51,245 bases of DNA from Herminiimonas sp. (GCA_028292315.1 JAQGMO010000018.1:1-51245), one strand, 5' to 3'. Counted from the stretch's first letter, positions 19,726-28,538 are shown. The notes: a model not told the origin generated them from the letters alone. Translations and numbers: made by a program.

Positions 19726-19755
19726 TTTACTTTTTGAATCGGTACTGCGTATTAT
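19726..19755 (+). promoter_or_regulatory. Candidate sigma-70 promoter
   Basis: TTTACT, an 18-base spacer and TATTAT at 19750-19755, about 30 bases upstream of the ATG at 19786. The spacing is on the long side. Confidence 0.4.
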
Positions 19756-19785
19756 TGTGCGAAACATAAAAGGGAATAAAGGGCC

Positions 19786-20175
19786 ATGCTGACCGCGATT
19801 GCATTAAGCGTTTTACTGGAAGCGACCGAAGCAAACATCATCAACGGCATGGCAAAAAGCGGCGAAGCGGTAATGACGAGGATTTCGACCAGCCGCAATT
19901 TCAACGACCTTGGAAAAAGCGTCTTGAAGTGCTATCACGGTACCGCGCGCTATCGCTCCGCGCACCTGCTGGAAGCCCCGTGGCACAAGCAGCGTGACTA
20001 CGGCGCCGACAGATCCGCGCTGATCCGCATCAGCTATGCCGGCGCTTCGGGCCAGGAGTATTCCATGATGGTCGGACTGATGGGAAAACAAACGCAGGTT
20101 CGCGCCGCAATTCAATCCGATAACGCAAAAGTGCCCGCGAGCGGCAAGTGCGCATTGAATGATTGGACCGGGTGA
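19786..20175 (+). CDS. Unknown small protein with two cysteines
   Basis: A 129-residue protein with a short hydrophobic start (MLTAIALSVLLEA) that could be a weak signal peptide. AAAGGG lies upstream of the ATG. It contains two cysteines, one in KCYHGTARYRS and one near the end in GKCALNDW, which could pair if exported. The middle is basic and aromatic. I recognise no domain. Neighbours give no functional hint. Confidence 0.65.
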   Translation: MLTAIALSVLLEATEANIINGMAKSGEAVMTRISTSRNFNDLGKSVLKCYHGTARYRSAHLLEAPWHKQRDYGADRSALIRISYAGASGQEYSMMVGLMGKQTQVRAAIQSDNAKVPASGKCALNDWTG

Positions 20176-20219
20176 TCGCGGTCCGTCCGGCCCGCATTCA
20201 ACTAACCGCCGAAGTACCC

Positions 20220-20702
20220 CTACACGCTCCTGAACTCAAGCACCCATACCAGCGGATTCGATTCCCACGATCCGGTGCCATTGATTGCTTCCCATATCTT
20301 CCGGTAGAGATACTGCGGTGATTCCCCGCTGGCCACGCGTGGAATGCCTTCCGCCAATGCGTCTTCATTGCTGATGTCCTGCAGGCGTTCGATACGCGTC
20401 GCTTCGATCTCCAGCAGTATACGGCTGGCGGCACGCGGCATGAACAGGGCAGACTTCCACGGGCCGAGGCTTTCATGTTCCGGCGTCGCCCGATAAATTA
20501 CGCGCTCCGCGCCATTGACCGGATCCCGGCGCCATGTCTCCTTGACCCAGAGCCTGTCACCCGGCCCGCCATAAGGACAGGCCGGCGCACGCTCGCCCAA
20601 TTCATCGACGGCCGACTTTATCTTCCTTCGCGTCTGGGATTTGGTCCCGTTCAATAATGCGCGCACCATTGGGGCGCTAAAAAGAATTGGGCGTTCCTTC
20701 AT
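20220..20702 (-). CDS. ASCH-like phage-type protein
   Basis: A 160-residue protein from the ATG at 20702. Its opening MKERPILFSAPMVRALLNGTKSQTRR followed by GDRLWVKETWR, and the later RIERLQDISNEDALAEG and WEAINGTGSWESNPLVWVLEF, are typical of short ASCH-fold proteins common in phages and scattered in proteobacterial chromosomes. ASCH domains are thought to bind RNA or modified nucleosides. No other phage genes lie around it, so it is a lone transferred gene or a domesticated relic. The longer upstream frame is not supported. Confidence 0.7.
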   Translation of the reverse strand: MKERPILFSAPMVRALLNGTKSQTRRKIKSAVDELGERAPACPYGGPGDRLWVKETWRRDPVNGAERVIYRATPEHESLGPWKSALFMPRAASRILLEIEATRIERLQDISNEDALAEGIPRVASGESPQYLYRKIWEAINGTGSWESNPLVWVLEFRSV

Positions 20703-20739
20703 CAGGCCGGGAGGAGTCTGCGCGGCAGGAAGCAGGCGC

Positions 20740-21258
20740 CTAGAGGCGGTGGGCGATATTGTCCATGGCCATGCCAAGCACTGTCGCGCCGAGCGGTTTC
20801 GCCAGTGTTGGATTCCTGGCATAGAACACGCTCATTACATCGACGATAGCGGGATTGGCTTTCTCAACCTTGTCCGCGAATTCCTCGACCTGTTCCGGCG
20901 TGATGCGCGCCGCCTGCTCGGGACTGAGCTCAAGCGTCGCCCCGCCGGCATGCGATGAAAGACTGGAAAACGATGCCTTCAACGCATCGAGTATGTCCGG
21001 ACTAACCCCTTGCAAAAGCTGGTTGAGCATCTCGGCCTGCTGCACAGCGTCCGCTTCCCGGTACGCTTCGCCCAGCATCTGTCCGAATGACGGTGTCTGG
21101 TCGGACCGGATCGCTTCCGACAGGCCGCCGCTCACTTCCTGGATCGGCGCCTGTTTCGTTACCTGGTCAAAGTCTTGCTCGACCTGGTCCGCAGACTGGA
21201 CTTCCCCCATTGATGAATATTTTTGCAGTACCGCGCCGATTTCCTCATTTGTACTCAT
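20740..21258 (-). CDS. Unknown acidic helical protein
   Basis: A 172-residue protein from the ATG at 21258, which has GGGAG upstream. No signal peptide. The sequence is acidic and mostly helical in appearance (EIGAVLQKYSSMGEV, ADQVEQDFDQVTKQ, TPEQVEEFADKVEKANPAIVDVMSVFY) and ends with a hydrophobic LGATVLGMAMDNIAHRL. No family recognised. It lies 37 bases upstream of the ASCH-like gene on the same strand. Confidence 0.7.
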   Translation of the reverse strand: MSTNEEIGAVLQKYSSMGEVQSADQVEQDFDQVTKQAPIQEVSGGLSEAIRSDQTPSFGQMLGEAYREADAVQQAEMLNQLLQGVSPDILDALKASFSSLSSHAGGATLELSPEQAARITPEQVEEFADKVEKANPAIVDVMSVFYARNPTLAKPLGATVLGMAMDNIAHRL

Positions 21259-21527
21259 GCCAATCTCCCGTTGGTGTAACACGACGTAATAGAGCGACAA
21301 TAGCCAATGAAGTTCGACGGATAAGCAAATATAGGCGGTTTTGTTTCCTTGATGAAAAACTTAACGATAATCCGGGCGATAAATTTGACGCATGACCGAC
21401 GTTCGGTGCACTGGATAGGCTGATGTACAGCGCACCGGGCTAACGCGCCCGCATAAACCTGAAAGCCTGTCCGCCGGTGGACGAGCGGCGAACGCTTGAA
21501 CCGCTGCCTCGCCGAACAGCTGCTCGA

Positions 21528-22421
21528 TCAGACCACCGGATTTTCGAGCACACCGATGCCGTCGATTTCAATTCGCATCACGTCACCTGCTTTCAAATAC
21601 TTGGGCGGCTTGAATCCAATTCCGACGCCGACCGGCGTGCCGGTCGAGATGATATCGCCGGGATAAAGCGTGATACCGGCCGAAATACATTCGATCAGGG
21701 TGGGAATGTCGAATATCAGGTCGCTGGTGCTGGCATTCTGGCGCAACTCCTCGTTGATCCAGATGCGCACCTGGGTATTGCGGCCATCGCAGTCGTCGAC
21801 GCTTGCGATGCAGGGCCCCATGGGACAAAAGGTATCGAACGATTTCCCGAGATGCCATTGCTTGTGCCGTTGCTGCCAGTCGCGCGCAGTGACGTCATTG
21901 ATGATGGTATAACCCCAGACATGGGCCATCGCGTCAGCCTTCGCGATGCGCGAACCGCCTTTGCCGATTACCACGGCCAGTTCGGCTTCATAATCGATCG
22001 CTTCCGAAACGCCTTTCGGAATCCGGACCGCTGCGCCGGGACCGACCACCGATTCCGGCACCTTGCTGAATATGTAGGGCACTTCGGGAATTTCATCGCC
22101 CGGCTTGGTGACGCTGGAATCGAAGCCGCTGCCGCCGAACTCGCGCGCATGCTCGAAGTAATTTTTCCCCACACAGAAAATATTACGGCGTGGACGCGGT
22201 AGCGGCGCTTCAAGGGTCACGCTGTTCAGTGCCAACGCGGGGCCGCCGGCTTGCGGCAATACGCTGCCTTCCGCCATCATTTCGATCAGCGCCAGGGCGC
22301 CGTGACTCTCGGCCCGTTCACGCCACTTGCCTTCGAATTTGAATGGCGTCACTTCCTTGCCATCGTTGGACAAACGTCCCGCATATCTCTGACCACTCCA
22401 CTGATAAGTGACTATTCGCAC
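21528..22421 (-). CDS. Fumarylacetoacetate hydrolase family protein
   Basis: A 297-residue FAH-fold enzyme. Family motifs include FCVGKNYFEHAREFG, metal ligands E145 and E147 in DYEAELAVVIG, D176 in NDVTARD, and the late TGTPVGVGIGFKPPKYLKAGD. Members split C-C bonds or isomerise acyl-pyruvate-type acids in aromatic catabolism, so the exact substrate is open. The start is GTG at 22421 with GGAG eight bases upstream. It is transcribed divergently from the hydrolase-Bug pair, which could belong to the same catabolic unit. Confidence 0.9.
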   Translation of the reverse strand: MRIVTYQWSGQRYAGRLSNDGKEVTPFKFEGKWRERAESHGALALIEMMAEGSVLPQAGGPALALNSVTLEAPLPRPRRNIFCVGKNYFEHAREFGGSGFDSSVTKPGDEIPEVPYIFSKVPESVVGPGAAVRIPKGVSEAIDYEAELAVVIGKGGSRIAKADAMAHVWGYTIINDVTARDWQQRHKQWHLGKSFDTFCPMGPCIASVDDCDGRNTQVRIWINEELRQNASTSDLIFDIPTLIECISAGITLYPGDIISTGTPVGVGIGFKPPKYLKAGDVMRIEIDGIGVLENPVV

Positions 22422-22465
22422 AACTAGGTCTCCGCTTCAATTACGTTATAAGAGCCGGTCACGAT

Positions 22466-22481
22466 ACGGCATATAAGCCGT
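22466..22481. promoter_or_regulatory. Palindromic operator candidate upstream of the FAH-family gene
   Basis: ACGGCATATAAGCCGT: perfect five-base arms around ATATAA, about 45 bases upstream of the FAH-family start. Such a site could bind a dimeric regulator; which one is unknown. Confidence 0.4.
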
Positions 22482-22570
22482 TCGTTCAAACCGGACATGA
22501 TTTACATCTGCCTTCGCGAGTGGCTCTTGTCGAAGCCATCTACGGGAAAAGGAATCGCCATTGATGTTAC

Positions 22571-22601
22571 TTGGTTTAATTTGGTTTAATCATCAACCAA
22601 A
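22571..22601. promoter_or_regulatory. Direct plus inverted repeat, operator candidate
   Basis: TTGGTTTAAT occurs twice in tandem (22571-22580 and 22581-22590). The second copy also forms an inverted repeat, TTTGGTTTA at 22580-22588 against TCAACCAAA at 22593-22601, with one mismatch. It is AT-rich and lies midway between two divergent genes, as expected of a regulator site. Confidence 0.45.
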
Positions 22602-22709
22602 GAAAATTGAATGTCAAGAATTTCATTTCTTACTCGACCCGATGCAATTTTGCTTATCATATGTTGAAGTTCCATTCTGGTGCAGGTTAAATTAATCGCA
22701 TCGTGCGTG

Positions 22710-22738
22710 TTGACACAGTTTTACCGAACTCCTAGAAT
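22710..22738 (+). promoter_or_regulatory. Near-consensus sigma-70 promoter
   Basis: Perfect TTGACA at 22710-22715, a 17-base spacer and TAGAAT at 22733-22738. It points toward the alpha/beta hydrolase and would give an untranslated leader of about 340 bases. Confidence 0.6.
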
Positions 22739-22849
22739 GGTTTTTAAATAATCCAATTCGAACCAATAATGCGAATGGTAGCGAACAATCTCTTCATGCC
22801 ACCATGATGCAGCGGGTTCTACGCTGAGCGATAAAAAAATTCCGGAGAC

Positions 22850-23023
22850 ATGCAGCATGCAAATACAAAATCGGCAAGGACTCCCCGCGGCGCGCCCGCT
22901 TCCCCATTCATGAATTTACCTGAGACGCCGTACGGTTCGACAGGGCGGATGAATCGCCCGCTGGCGGCCAGGGCCGACACGTGGCGCGTCGCGGCCTCCG
23001 GTTTGCGCGCGTTTTCTGCCTGA
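22850..23023 (+). CDS. Doubtful 57-residue leader ORF
   Basis: An open frame from ATG at 22850 to TGA at 23021-23023, between the strong promoter and the hydrolase. GGAG sits only two bases before the ATG, which is too close for good initiation. The product is rich in Arg, Ala and Pro, and I recognise no family. It could be a leader peptide or chance. The rest of the gap from 22422 to 23085 holds the operator candidates, the promoter and the tandem repeat listed here, and nothing else that I can see. Confidence 0.25.
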   Translation: MQHANTKSARTPRGAPASPFMNLPETPYGSTGRMNRPLAARADTWRVAASGLRAFSA

Positions 23024-23052
23024 TTTTTTACCTGATCTTTACCTGATTTTTA
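23019..23052 (+). repeat. Triple tandem CCTGATTTTTA repeat
   Basis: CCTGATTTTTTA at 23019-23030, CCTGATCTTTA at 23031-23041 and CCTGATTTTTA at 23042-23052: three near-identical units of 11-12 bases, ending 33 bases before the hydrolase start. Confidence 0.8.
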
Positions 23053-23085
23053 CCCGGATGCGGGTGCTTAACCTTGGAGATGGAA

Positions 23086-24000
23086 GTGAATAACATTCAG
23101 TGGACTGGCGGTGTCGAGCATTGGACCAAAAAAGATGATATCAATCTCTTTTTATGGGAAAAACCGGCGAAGCCAGGTGTCAAGCCGGCCGGGACCATTC
23201 TATTCGTGCATGGTTCATCGATGGCGTCGCAACCGACCTTCGACCTGCATGTGCCCGGTCGGCCTGATTCGTCGGTGATGGACTGGTTCGCGGAGCGCGG
23301 TTTCAATACCTGGTGCATGGACAATGAAGGCTATGGCCGTTCGGATAAGCATCGTCCGATCAATTCCGATATCAGCAACGGCGCCGACGATCTCGCCGCC
23401 GGCAGCGAATACATATTGAAAAAGACCGGCGCCCCCAGCCTGCTAATGTACGGCATTTCCTCCGGCGCATTGAAGGCAGCGCTGTTTGCGCAACGTTATC
23501 CCGACCGGGTGGCACGACTTGCACTCGATGCCTTCGTCTGGACCGGCGAAGGCAGTCACACGCTGGAACAGCGGAAAAAGAAGCTGCCCGAATTCATTGC
23601 AAAAAACCGGCGCCCGATCGACCGCGCGTTCGTGCACAGCATTTTCAATCGCGATCATCCCGACACCGCAGATGCGGCAACCGTCGAAGCATTTGCCGAT
23701 GCGATCCTGACACTGGACGACTCCATGCCGACTGGCACCTATGTCGACATGTGCTCAAAGCTGCCGCTGATCGATCCGGAAAAAATAAGCGTTCCCTCGC
23801 TCATTTTGCGCGGCGAATATGACGGTATCGCGGGCCTGGATGACCTCATCAAATTTTTCACTTTGCTGCCGAACATGGACAAGCAGTTCAACGTCATGGA
23901 AGGCATCTCGCACGCGAGCTTCCAGCAAAAGAATTACATGACGGTCTATCACATTCTGCATAGCTTCTTCTCGATGCCGGAAAACCTTTACAGAGGATAA
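23086..24000 (+). CDS. Alpha/beta hydrolase
   Basis: A 304-residue alpha/beta-hydrolase-fold enzyme without a signal peptide. The oxyanion region is FVHGSS and the nucleophile elbow is GISSG (serine near residue 125). An acid candidate lies in LRGEYDGIAG and the histidine in EGISHASF. Starts at TTG 23074, ATG 23080 and GTG 23086 share the frame. I prefer GTG 23086 because GGAG lies six bases before it, whereas it would abut or overlap the other two. It ends four bases before a Bug receptor gene, so the pair is an operon, perhaps taking up and hydrolysing an ester or carboxylate. Confidence 0.85.
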   Translation: MNNIQWTGGVEHWTKKDDINLFLWEKPAKPGVKPAGTILFVHGSSMASQPTFDLHVPGRPDSSVMDWFAERGFNTWCMDNEGYGRSDKHRPINSDISNGADDLAAGSEYILKKTGAPSLLMYGISSGALKAALFAQRYPDRVARLALDAFVWTGEGSHTLEQRKKKLPEFIAKNRRPIDRAFVHSIFNRDHPDTADAATVEAFADAILTLDDSMPTGTYVDMCSKLPLIDPEKISVPSLILRGEYDGIAGLDDLIKFFTLLPNMDKQFNVMEGISHASFQQKNYMTVYHILHSFFSMPENLYRG

Positions 24001-24004
24001 TTTC

Positions 24005-24973
24005 ATGAAACTTCGATTTCGCGCCGTACTGGTAGCGGGAGTGCTTTCGGTTTTTGCGCAAACCGCTTTTGCCCAGGCATATCCGACCAAGCCGATCAGG
24101 CTGATCGTGCCGTTTGCCCCTGGCGGTTTTACCGACGTCGTGGCGCGCGTGGTGGGGCAGAAACTGTCCGGCTCGCTCGGCCAGCCGATCGTGGTGGAAA
24201 ACAAGCCCGGCGCGGGATCGACTATCGGGACGGATTTCGTCGCCAAGGCCGCGCCCGACGGCTATACACTGGTCATGGTATCGAGCACGCATGTGATCAG
24301 TCCATGGCTGTATAAGAGCATACCGTATGACCCGATCAAGAGTTTTACGATGATCTCCAAGCTGGCGGACAGCCCCTATGTCCTGATGGTCAATTCAAAG
24401 GTGCCTGCGCGTGATGTGAAGGAATTCATCGCACTGGCGAAATCAAAGCCGGACAACATCCACTATGCGTCTTCGGGAAATGGCAGCGCCCAGCACCTGA
24501 TCGGCGGACTGTTCATGTCCATGACCGGCACGAAGCTGATGCATGTGCCGTATAAAGGCAGCGGCATGGCATCGCAGGATCTCATGGCCGGCGTGGTGGA
24601 AAGCACTTTTGCCGGCGTACCGAACGCGCTGTCCGCAATCCAGTCGGGCCGGGCCCGGGCGCTGGCCGTCACGTCCGCCAAGCGCAGTCCGCAATTGCCC
24701 GACGTGCCGACGCTGCAGGAGGCGGGCGTTCCCGGTTATGACGCTACCGTGTGGCTGGCGCTGATGGCGCCGGCCGGCACGCCAAAAGACATCGTGAATC
24801 GCCTCAATACCGAACTGGCCAAGCTCCTGACTGCGCCGGACGTACGTAAAACGCTTTCCGACAGCGGGGTGGAACTGAGTCTGTCAACGCCGGAAGCAAT
24901 GCAGGAATATATGGTCCAGGAACGTGAGCGCTGGGGCAAGGTGGTCAAGGAAGCGGGAATCAGGATCGATTAG
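24005..24973 (+). CDS. Bug-family tripartite tricarboxylate transporter substrate-binding protein
   Basis: A 322-residue periplasmic receptor. Signal peptide 1-23 ends in AFA before QAYPTKPIRLIVPFAPGGFTDVVAR, the Bug-family hallmark. Later motifs (VVENKPGAGSTIGTDFVAKAAPDGYT, VPTLQEAGVPGYD, WGKVVKEAGIRID) also fit. Bug proteins bind carboxylates for TctAB-type transporters. No tctA or tctB lies beside it, so this is an orphan receptor, as is very common in Burkholderiales. GAGG precedes the ATG. Confidence 0.95.
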   Translation: MKLRFRAVLVAGVLSVFAQTAFAQAYPTKPIRLIVPFAPGGFTDVVARVVGQKLSGSLGQPIVVENKPGAGSTIGTDFVAKAAPDGYTLVMVSSTHVISPWLYKSIPYDPIKSFTMISKLADSPYVLMVNSKVPARDVKEFIALAKSKPDNIHYASSGNGSAQHLIGGLFMSMTGTKLMHVPYKGSGMASQDLMAGVVESTFAGVPNALSAIQSGRARALAVTSAKRSPQLPDVPTLQEAGVPGYDATVWLALMAPAGTPKDIVNRLNTELAKLLTAPDVRKTLSDSGVELSLSTPEAMQEYMVQERERWGKVVKEAGIRID

Positions 24974-25057
24974 CAGGTTTGATGCCGGGCGCGGGGTGCG
25001 CTTAGGGGCGCGGCATGGGATTGGGGGCTTGGTCATCGCAATCCTGTAATCGCTGCA

Positions 25058-25078
25058 GGCTTAAGGTACCTTCAAGCC
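25058..25078. terminator. Hairpin between convergent genes
   Basis: Inverted repeat GGCTT-AAGGT / ACCTT-C-AAGCC with one bulged base, in the 118-base gap where the Bug gene and the MFS gene converge. There is no T-run on either side, so termination is a guess. Confidence 0.3.
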
Positions 25079-25091
25079 CACCCGGTCATGC

Positions 25092-26777
25092 TCATCCCCG
25101 CCCCTGTGGCTCCACGACACAGCGCGTCACTACCGGCGTCTCGCCGATATGAAACGCCAGCTTCCGTTCCCGCAGAGCGACATCGGCCGCTGTAACACGA
25201 TCAAAGCGGCGCAGATGCTCAGTCCATGATTCATCGACGATCTGTTCGAGATAGCGGCCCGGATCGGAAATATCCCGCAGCAGGTCCCACTCCAGCGCGC
25301 CCTGCCGCAAGCGGCTGCGACGGCTTTCCTGCATCAGCGCGCGAAAATCCTCGGCGCGCGCCGGATCGATCCGGTATTCAATCGTCACGACAATATTTCC
25401 AACCGCGGGCGGCGCATCGGCGACCGGCACCTTGAATTCGCGCGATGGCGTCAAGTCTTCCTCGATGCTCCGGTCTGCGACCAGCGCCTGCGCGACCAGC
25501 ATCGCCAGCACCCCGGTCACCGTCGCGATCAGCAGGCTGGTCTGTACCGAGGTCACGCTCGCCACCTGCCCCCATAACGCGGCGCCGAGCGCACTCGCGC
25601 CCATGATCGCCATCTGGTACATCGACATGCCGCGTGCCCGCACCCAGTCAGGCAAGGCAAGCTGGGCCGATACGCTTAACGAGTTGGCGGTGGTAATCCA
25701 GGCGGCGCCACCGACCACCATGGCCAGGCCGGCAACGGCCGCATTGGGAGCAAAAGCGACGACGGCAGACGCCGCGGATTGCAGAATTGTCCCGCCGAGC
25801 ACCAGGGCGTCACGCGACCAGGCCTGACGCAGGCGCGGCAGGAAAAACGCGGAGACGATGGCGCCGCCGCCCATACAGGCCAGCAACAGCGTAAAGGTGG
25901 CGGCGTTGCCGCCCTTCAGCCCGCGCGCCACCAGCGGCAGCAGCGCAAGCAATGCGGTCGAATGAAAGAAAAACAGGAAAATCCGCAGCAGCACCGCTTT
26001 CAGCCGGCTCGACTGGCTGACGAACTGCAGCCCGACCCGCATTGCGCTGAACAGCCGCTCGCGGCCGAGCGGACTCGGAACATGCACCCGCTTCCAGCGA
26101 ATCAGAACCAGTGCGGAGCCCAGCGACAGAATGGCATTGAGCAGGAAGACATAAATCGTACCGGCGCCGGCGATCAGGGCTCCCGCAAGCAGCGGTCCGA
26201 CGATGCGCGAGGCATTCATGGCGACCCCGTTGAGCGCAAGCGCGGTGGGTAGCTGCGCACGTGGCACCAGTTCCGGCACTGTGGCGGAAAACACTGGCCA
26301 GCGCATCGCGAGTCCGACGCCGTTGGCAAAGGTCAGGGCCAGCAGCAGCGCCGGCGAGATTATCCCTGACATGATGGCCACGCATAGCACTAACGCGATG
26401 AAAGCCACCCAGAACTGGGTAACGATGAAATAGCGGCGGCGGTCCAGGATGTCGGCGAGCGCACCGCTCGGCAATCCAAGCAGGAAAACCGGCAAGGTGG
26501 AAGCGGTCTGCACCAGCGCCACCCAGACCGGCGACGTGGTAAGCGATGTCATCATCCAGGCGGCGGCAACATCGTTCATCCACATGCAGATATTGGCGAC
26601 CAGCCAGGTGCTCAACAACATCCGGAAAGTCCGGTGCTCGAGGGGAGCAAGCGCGGAGAGTGCTCCGGGCGCCGGGCCGGGAGCCGTCGATTCTTCGACA
26701 GAGCCGCCGGGTGGAAGTGAATAAGACATAGGTACTGTTACTCGGCTCAGATAGTTCTGAACGAAAAATAAGATCAT
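25092..26777 (-). CDS. MFS exporter with C-terminal monooxygenase-like domain
   Basis: An inner-membrane transporter of the EntS-like MFS_3 (DUF894) type, 561 residues from 26777. About twelve helices fill residues 60-460; WMNDVAAAWMMTSLT and the loop GALADILDRRRYF are typical. The last 95 residues (VVTIEYRIDPARAEDFRALMQESRRSR onward) look like an antibiotic-biosynthesis-monooxygenase ferredoxin-like domain, in the cytosol. I use the ATG at 26777 because GGAG lies six bases before it; the ATG at 26729 has no ribosome site but fits the shorter form of relatives. Substrate unknown. Confidence 0.85.
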   Translation of the reverse strand: MILFFVQNYLSRVTVPMSYSLPPGGSVEESTAPGPAPGALSALAPLEHRTFRMLLSTWLVANICMWMNDVAAAWMMTSLTTSPVWVALVQTASTLPVFLLGLPSGALADILDRRRYFIVTQFWVAFIALVLCVAIMSGIISPALLLALTFANGVGLAMRWPVFSATVPELVPRAQLPTALALNGVAMNASRIVGPLLAGALIAGAGTIYVFLLNAILSLGSALVLIRWKRVHVPSPLGRERLFSAMRVGLQFVSQSSRLKAVLLRIFLFFFHSTALLALLPLVARGLKGGNAATFTLLLACMGGGAIVSAFFLPRLRQAWSRDALVLGGTILQSAASAVVAFAPNAAVAGLAMVVGGAAWITTANSLSVSAQLALPDWVRARGMSMYQMAIMGASALGAALWGQVASVTSVQTSLLIATVTGVLAMLVAQALVADRSIEEDLTPSREFKVPVADAPPAVGNIVVTIEYRIDPARAEDFRALMQESRRSRLRQGALEWDLLRDISDPGRYLEQIVDESWTEHLRRFDRVTAADVALRERKLAFHIGETPVVTRCVVEPQGRG

Positions 26778-26848
26778 CTCATACTCCACGCATTTCGATT
26801 TATTTATCCGCGTGGCGATTTCCGAATGGCGAGACGTTAAGGAATTTT

Positions 26849-27799
26849 TTATCCCGGACGCCCGGACCTGACTTCCTGTATCCGCGCCTCGGCGGCCTTG
26901 CATCGCGGCCCGGTAAACTCGGCCAGCAGCGCATCAATGAAAACCCGGGTGCGGGCCGGCATCAGCCGGCGTCCGGGGAAAACGGCCCAGGCATCGGTCG
27001 AAGGCAAACGCCAGTCCGGCAATACCGCGACCAGTTCGCCGCTGCGCAGATAGGGCTCGGCCGAGTGATCGTCCACTATCGCAATACCGGCGCCCTGGCG
27101 CGCCATGCGAAGCAGCAATTCAGGCGAATTGATCGTGGCGCGCCCGGGCGGGACACCCTCCCAGCGCTGCCCGGCGCGCTGCATGACCCAGGGCGCCGGC
27201 GACCCGGCGCGCGTCAGCAGGCGCAGTGTGTCATGCCGCATCAACCCTTCCGGCCCGTCGGGCGCACCGCGGCCTTCCAGGTAAACCGGTGACGCATACA
27301 AGCCGGCGGAAAAAACGGCGATACGTCGTGCCGCCAGCGTCGCATCATTGGCCAGGTCTCCCATGCGGACCGCCAGATCGAAATTTTCACCGATCAGGTC
27401 CACCCGGCGCGGCGACAGGTCCAACTCCAGCGAAATGGCCGGATAGCGGGCAATGAAATCCACCAGCAGCGTTGCCAGCATGAGGTTAGCGAAATCGGCC
27501 GGCATCGATACCCGCAAGCGTCCGCTCGGCTCAACCTGCCGGTGCTGCGCCAGCGATGCCGCCGCCGCCACCTCGGTCGCGACCTGGCGCGCATGTTCCA
27601 GGATGCTGTGACCGAAATCCGTTACCGTCAGCTTGCGGGTGGTTCGCAGCAGCAGGCGCTCGCCAAGCTGCGATTCGAGTGCAGCGACCCGCCTCGACAC
27701 AGTCGATTTCGGCAGCCCGGCATGCTCCGCGGCACGGCTGAAACTGCCCTCATCCACCACCCGCGCAAACAGCAAAAGATCATTCGCTTCGAGATTCAT
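26849..27799 (-). CDS. LysR-family transcriptional regulator
   Basis: A 316-residue LysR regulator. The helix-turn-helix covers about 1-60 ([32 protein letters not shown]); the effector domain (about 90-290) contains [16 protein letters not shown] and [18 protein letters not shown], the subfamily style of one-DNA-domain repressors of quinone or drug-responsive genes. The ATG at 27799, preceded by GGAG, is preferred over 27829. It is transcribed divergently from azoR, the usual layout for a LysR regulator and its target, and lies 71 bases from the MFS start. Confidence 0.93.
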   Translation of the reverse strand: MNLEANDLLLFARVVDEGSFSRAAEHAGLPKSTVSRRVAALESQLGERLLLRTTRKLTVTDFGHSILEHARQVATEVAAAASLAQHRQVEPSGRLRVSMPADFANLMLATLLVDFIARYPAISLELDLSPRRVDLIGENFDLAVRMGDLANDATLAARRIAVFSAGLYASPVYLEGRGAPDGPEGLMRHDTLRLLTRAGSPAPWVMQRAGQRWEGVPPGRATINSPELLLRMARQGAGIAIVDDHSAEPYLRSGELVAVLPDWRLPSTDAWAVFPGRRLMPARTRVFIDALLAEFTGPRCKAAEARIQEVRSGRPG

Positions 27800-27810
27800 G
27801 CTTGCTCCAT

Positions 27811-27886
27811 TGTCCCACCATGGGAACAATGATATCCATTTTAACGACTTCCGGTTGGAATCTGGAACGAATAAAATGCATTCATC
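27811..27886. promoter_or_regulatory. LysR-azoR intergenic regulator sites
   Basis: The 136-base divergent gap holds an imperfect inverted repeat TGTCCCACCATGGGAACA at 27811-27828 and, nearer azoR, TTCCGGTTGGAA followed by another GGAAC and then TAAAAT, a possible -10. LysR proteins usually bind such T-N11-A type dyads between themselves and their target. Confidence 0.4.
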
Positions 27887-27935
27887 GTGGCAGTCGTATC
27901 ACATTCAACGTCACAGTCAATCAAAGGAAACCAAC

Positions 27936-28538
27936 ATGAACATTCTGCAAATCAACTCAAGTGCCCGCATAGAAGGCTCCCATTCGACCGGCCTGGCGAA
28001 TACCGTGGTTGCCCGCCTCCGCGCCGCCCAGCCGACAGCGACTCTTACTGTGCGCGACCTGTCGGCCACCCCGCATCCGGCGCTCGACGAAACCGCGCTG
28101 CAGGCGCTCTTTACTCCGGCTGAACAACGGTCGGCCGAGCATGCTGCCCGTGTTGCGCTGGACGATGTCCTGATCGCTGAAATCCAGGCTGCCGATGTGG
28201 TGGTGCTGGGCGTGCCGATGTACAACTTTGGCGTATCCAGCCAGTTGAAGAACTGGATCGATGCGATCTCGCGCGCCCGCGTTACTTTTCAGTATACTGA
28301 CAAGGGCCCCGAGGGCCTCCTGAAGGGCAAGAAAGTCTATGTCACGCTGGCCCGCGGCGGAATGTACCGTGACACGCCGGCCGATACCCAGGTGGCGTAC
28401 CTGAAGACCGTGTTGAGCTTTTTAGGCATGACGGATGTGCAGTTCGTCTACGCGGAAGGCCTCGCGATGGGACCGCAAGCCGAACAGGAAGCACTGGCCA
28501 GCGCCCGGACCCAGATCGAGGAAGCCATTCCGGCCTGA
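27936..28538 (+). CDS. azoR: FMN-dependent NADH-azoreductase
   Basis: A 200-residue flavodoxin-fold quinone/azo reductase. The FMN loop [10 protein letters not shown] near residues 8-17, [22 protein letters not shown], and [13 protein letters not shown] are family signatures. AAAGGAAA precedes the ATG at 27936; the longer upstream frame reads back through the LysR gene and is spurious. AzoR detoxifies quinones by two-electron reduction. It is followed by a pirin gene after 54 bases. Confidence 0.95.
   Translation: MNILQINSSARIEGSHSTGLANTVVARLRAAQPTATLTVRDLSATPHPALDETALQALFTPAEQRSAEHAARVALDDVLIAEIQAADVVVLGVPMYNFGVSSQLKNWIDAISRARVTFQYTDKGPEGLLKGKKVYVTLARGGMYRDTPADTQVAYLKTVLSFLGMTDVQFVYAEGLAMGPQAEQEALASARTQIEEAIPA

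Noticed and set aside
20198-21300. Prophage remnant
   Set aside because: One ASCH-like gene only; no integrase, attachment repeat, tRNA or structural phage gene nearby.
21477-22202. Plus-strand ORF of 241 codons
   Set aside because: Antisense to the FAH-family gene, which has intact catalytic motifs; no recognisable protein in this frame.
27633-27935. N-terminal extension of azoR
   Set aside because: It reads back across the divergent LysR gene; the flavodoxin domain and a ribosome site begin at 27936.
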